Source: Calidifonticultor sp964387355
GTDB taxonomy: Bacteria; Actinomycetota; Humimicrobiia; Humimicrobiales; Humimicrobiaceae
Length of the DNA stretch: 5,377 bases
Direction of reading: 5' to 3'
NCBI GenBank assembly: GCA_964387355.1
Contig: CAYLWJ010000153.1
Location: forward strand, 1-5,377
Positions 3,796 through 5,377 of the stretch are shown here, piece after piece (within the stretch, counting starts at the first letter, position 1; each line of letters begins with the position of its first letter). The translations under genes were made by a program, and so were the position numbers. Under the pieces are notes generated by a model, which was given only the letters and a program-made list of their open reading frames with translations, was not told the DNA's origin and did no database searches.

Positions 3796-5377
3796 TTAGC
3801 TTATCATTTCTTTAAACTCATCCTCATTTATAATTTTTATCCCAAGTTTTTTTGCATTTTCAAATTTGCTTCCCGGTTCTTGCCCAACTAACACATAATC
3901 CGTATTTTTGCTAACACTTGAAGAAACTTTACCACCAAATTTTTCAATTATATTCTTTGCTTCATCTCTTGAAAACGAATCCAATTTTCCAGTTAGGACA
4001 AATGTTTTTCCTGTAATTTGTGGTTTTGAAATTACTGTTTTTTGCTCAGATTTAAAATTTACTCCAGCTTTTCTTAATTTTTCAATTACTTCAATATTTT
4101 GCTTCTGTTTAAAAAATGAAACAATACTTTGAGCAATTCTAGGACCAATTTCAAAAATTGAATTCAGCTTTTCAAAATCAGCATTCATTAACTCATCCAA
4201 ATCTTTAAAATTTTTTGCCAAAACTTCGGCAATGTGAGAGCCTACAAATCTTATACCAAGTGCATAAATTAAACGAGATAGTGGCCTTGACTTACTTTTT
4301 TGAATTGCAGAAAGTAAATTATTTGTTGATTTTTCTTTAAAATTTTCAAGTCCGTAAATATCTTCAAATTTTAAATAATAGATATCTGCAGGATCCTTTA
4401 TAATCTTTTTCTCAAGAAGTTTTTCAACAATTGCTGGCCCAAGACCTTCAATATCCATTGCTCCTTTAGATGCAAAGTGGACAATTCTCTCATATTGCTG
4501 TGCAGGACATGCAAGCGAGGTACACCTTACTGCAACTTCACCTTCTGGACGAATAACAGCAGAGCCGCATACAGGACACTTATCAGGCATTTTAAATATT
4601 TTTTCCGTACCGTCACGTCTTTCTTTTATAGACTTTACAATTTCCGGGATAATTTCTCCTGCTTTATGCACAACCACCCAATCACCAATTCTTATATCTT
4701 TTCTTTTTACCTCATCTTCATTATGAAGGGTTGCATTTGACACAACTGACCCTGATATTTTTACAGGAGCTAGCTTTGCTACTGGAGTTAAAATTCCTGT
4801 TCTGCCCACACTAACAACAATATCCAAAACCTTGGTTACCTGCTCCTCTGGAGGGTATTTAAATGCTATTGCCCAGCGTGGGTTTTTTGAAGTTTGTCCA
4901 AGACGCTGCTGATAACTGAAATTGTTAACCTTTATAACAATGCCATCTGTTTCATATTCAAGAGCATGACGTCTTTCCCTCCAATATTCAATATATTCTT
5001 TTATTTGTGAAATTCCATTTGCTTTTTTTATATTTGGATTAACTCTAAGGCCAAGCTCTTTTAAGTAGTTTAGTAGTTCAAAATGCGTGGTTATTGGTTT
5101 TTGAAAATCAGGGCTTAATTCAGGGCTTACAGGGTTTAACACCTGATTTATATTTTCCACAGACTGATATGTTGCTCCATATATAAAAATATTTAACTTT
5201 CTTTGAGCTGTCATTTTAGGGTCAATTTGACGAAGCGAACCTGCTGCTGCATTTCTAGGATTTGCAAAAGTAGGAAGTCCTTCCTCTTCACGCTGCATAT
5301 TTATTCTTTTAAACTCTTCTTTTGATAAGTAAACCTCACCTCTTACCTCAAGTCGAGTTGGAATTCTTGGCTGTTTA
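3796..5377 (-). CDS. ligA: NAD+-dependent DNA ligase LigA, 5' end outside window
   Basis: Essential replication and repair enzyme that seals nicks using NAD+. The frame is open from the right edge (first complete codon 5376-5374) and gives 526 residues to a TAA at 3798-3796. Full-length LigA is about 670, so roughly 145 N-terminal residues, including domain Ia and the KxDG nucleophile lysine, are missing. Counting from the first complete codon: adenylation-domain EVRGEVY (10-16), FANPRNAAAGSLRQ (37-50), DGIVIKV (144-150) and NPRWAIAFKYPPEE (165-178); an OB fold (about 180-245); a Cys4 zinc finger (C267, C270, C285, C290); helix-hairpin-helix repeats (about 295-420, with GLGP, GIRFVG and GPRIA); and a C-terminal BRCT domain (about 454-526, TGKTFVLTGKL). 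All expected motifs in the visible part are intact. The adenylation domain has a roughly 20-residue longer loop (73-97) that contains a short tandem repeat. Confidence 0.99.
   Translation of the reverse strand, partial: KQPRIPTRLEVRGEVYLSKEEFKRINMQREEEGLPTFANPRNAAAGSLRQIDPKMTAQRKLNIFIYGATYQSVENINQVLNPVSPELSPDFQKPITTHFELLNYLKELGLRVNPNIKKANGISQIKEYIEYWRERRHALEYETDGIVIKVNNFSYQQRLGQTSKNPRWAIAFKYPPEEQVTKVLDIVVSVGRTGILTPVAKLAPVKISGSVVSNATLHNEDEVKRKDIRIGDWVVVHKAGEIIPEIVKSIKERRDGTEKIFKMPDKCPVCGSAVIRPEGEVAVRCTSLACPAQQYERIVHFASKGAMDIEGLGPAIVEKLLEKKIIKDPADIYYLKFEDIYGLENFKEKSTNNLLSAIQKSKSRPLSRLIYALGIRFVGSHIAEVLAKNFKDLDELMNADFEKLNSIFEIGPRIAQSIVSFFKQKQNIEVIEKLRKAGVNFKSEQKTVISKPQITGKTFVLTGKLDSFSRDEAKNIIEKFGGKVSSSVSKNTDYVLVGQEPGSKFENAKKLGIKIINEDEFKEMIS
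5109..5138. repeat. 9-base tandem repeat inside ligA
   Basis: CAGGGCTTA occurs at 5109-5117 and 5121-5129, followed directly by CAGGGTTTA (5130-5138). On the coding strand it is in frame and encodes the Ser-Pro/Asn-Pro repeats of NPVSPELSPDF. It lies in the enlarged loop of the LigA adenylation domain. Confidence 0.8.

Noticed and set aside
3908..4740. Two plus-strand open frames (3908-4132 and 4477-4740) antisense to ligA
   Set aside because: They mirror strongly conserved LigA domains (BRCT and OB/zinc-finger regions); no independent evidence of coding.

Overview
The window comes from an AT-rich bacterium (roughly 30% G+C by eye). It encodes an NAD+-dependent DNA ligase, which is essentially a bacterial enzyme, and two subunits of the tRNA-dependent amidotransferase GatCAB. 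That implies Asn-tRNA and/or Gln-tRNA is made by transamidation. The standard genetic code fits throughout: Trp is TGG, and both TGA and TAA act as stops. The phylum cannot be named from this stretch. No RNA gene, CRISPR array or insertion sequence is visible.

All genes are on the minus strand. In transcription order (high to low coordinates) they are: ligA (5' end outside the window, stop at 3796); a 201-bp AT-rich spacer with in-frame, coding-like low-complexity sequence; a CPBP-family membrane protease (3594-2791); a VapBC-type toxin-antitoxin pair with its own candidate promoter, AbrB/SpoVT-fold antitoxin (2711-2520) then PIN-domain toxin (2452-2046); gatC (1888-1601); a 287-bp spacer made largely of short tandem repeats; and gatA (1313 to beyond the left edge). 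ligA and gatC/gatA are often close together in bacteria. Here the protease and the toxin-antitoxin pair lie between them.

The most informative observation is that both halves of the toxin-antitoxin pair look broken. The antitoxin has an in-frame TAA just before its expected toxin-binding tail, and the tail is still readable after the stop. The toxin is one base short in a T4 run, and the missing PIN C-terminus (SYDNDFD motif) is intact in the next frame. One expected catalytic Asp is also Asn. This looks like a module caught while decaying, unless the indel is a sequencing or assembly error.

A second theme is low-complexity growth around gene starts. GatA has about 55 extra Asn/Lys-rich residues at its N-terminus. 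The protease has a similar 30-odd-residue hydrophilic leader, and part of it is echoed in frame in the spacer upstream. The gatC-gatA spacer contains at least three different short repeat families. LigA carries a small repeat-built loop in its adenylation domain. Replication slippage is the simplest explanation. I found no convincing novel multi-gene system.
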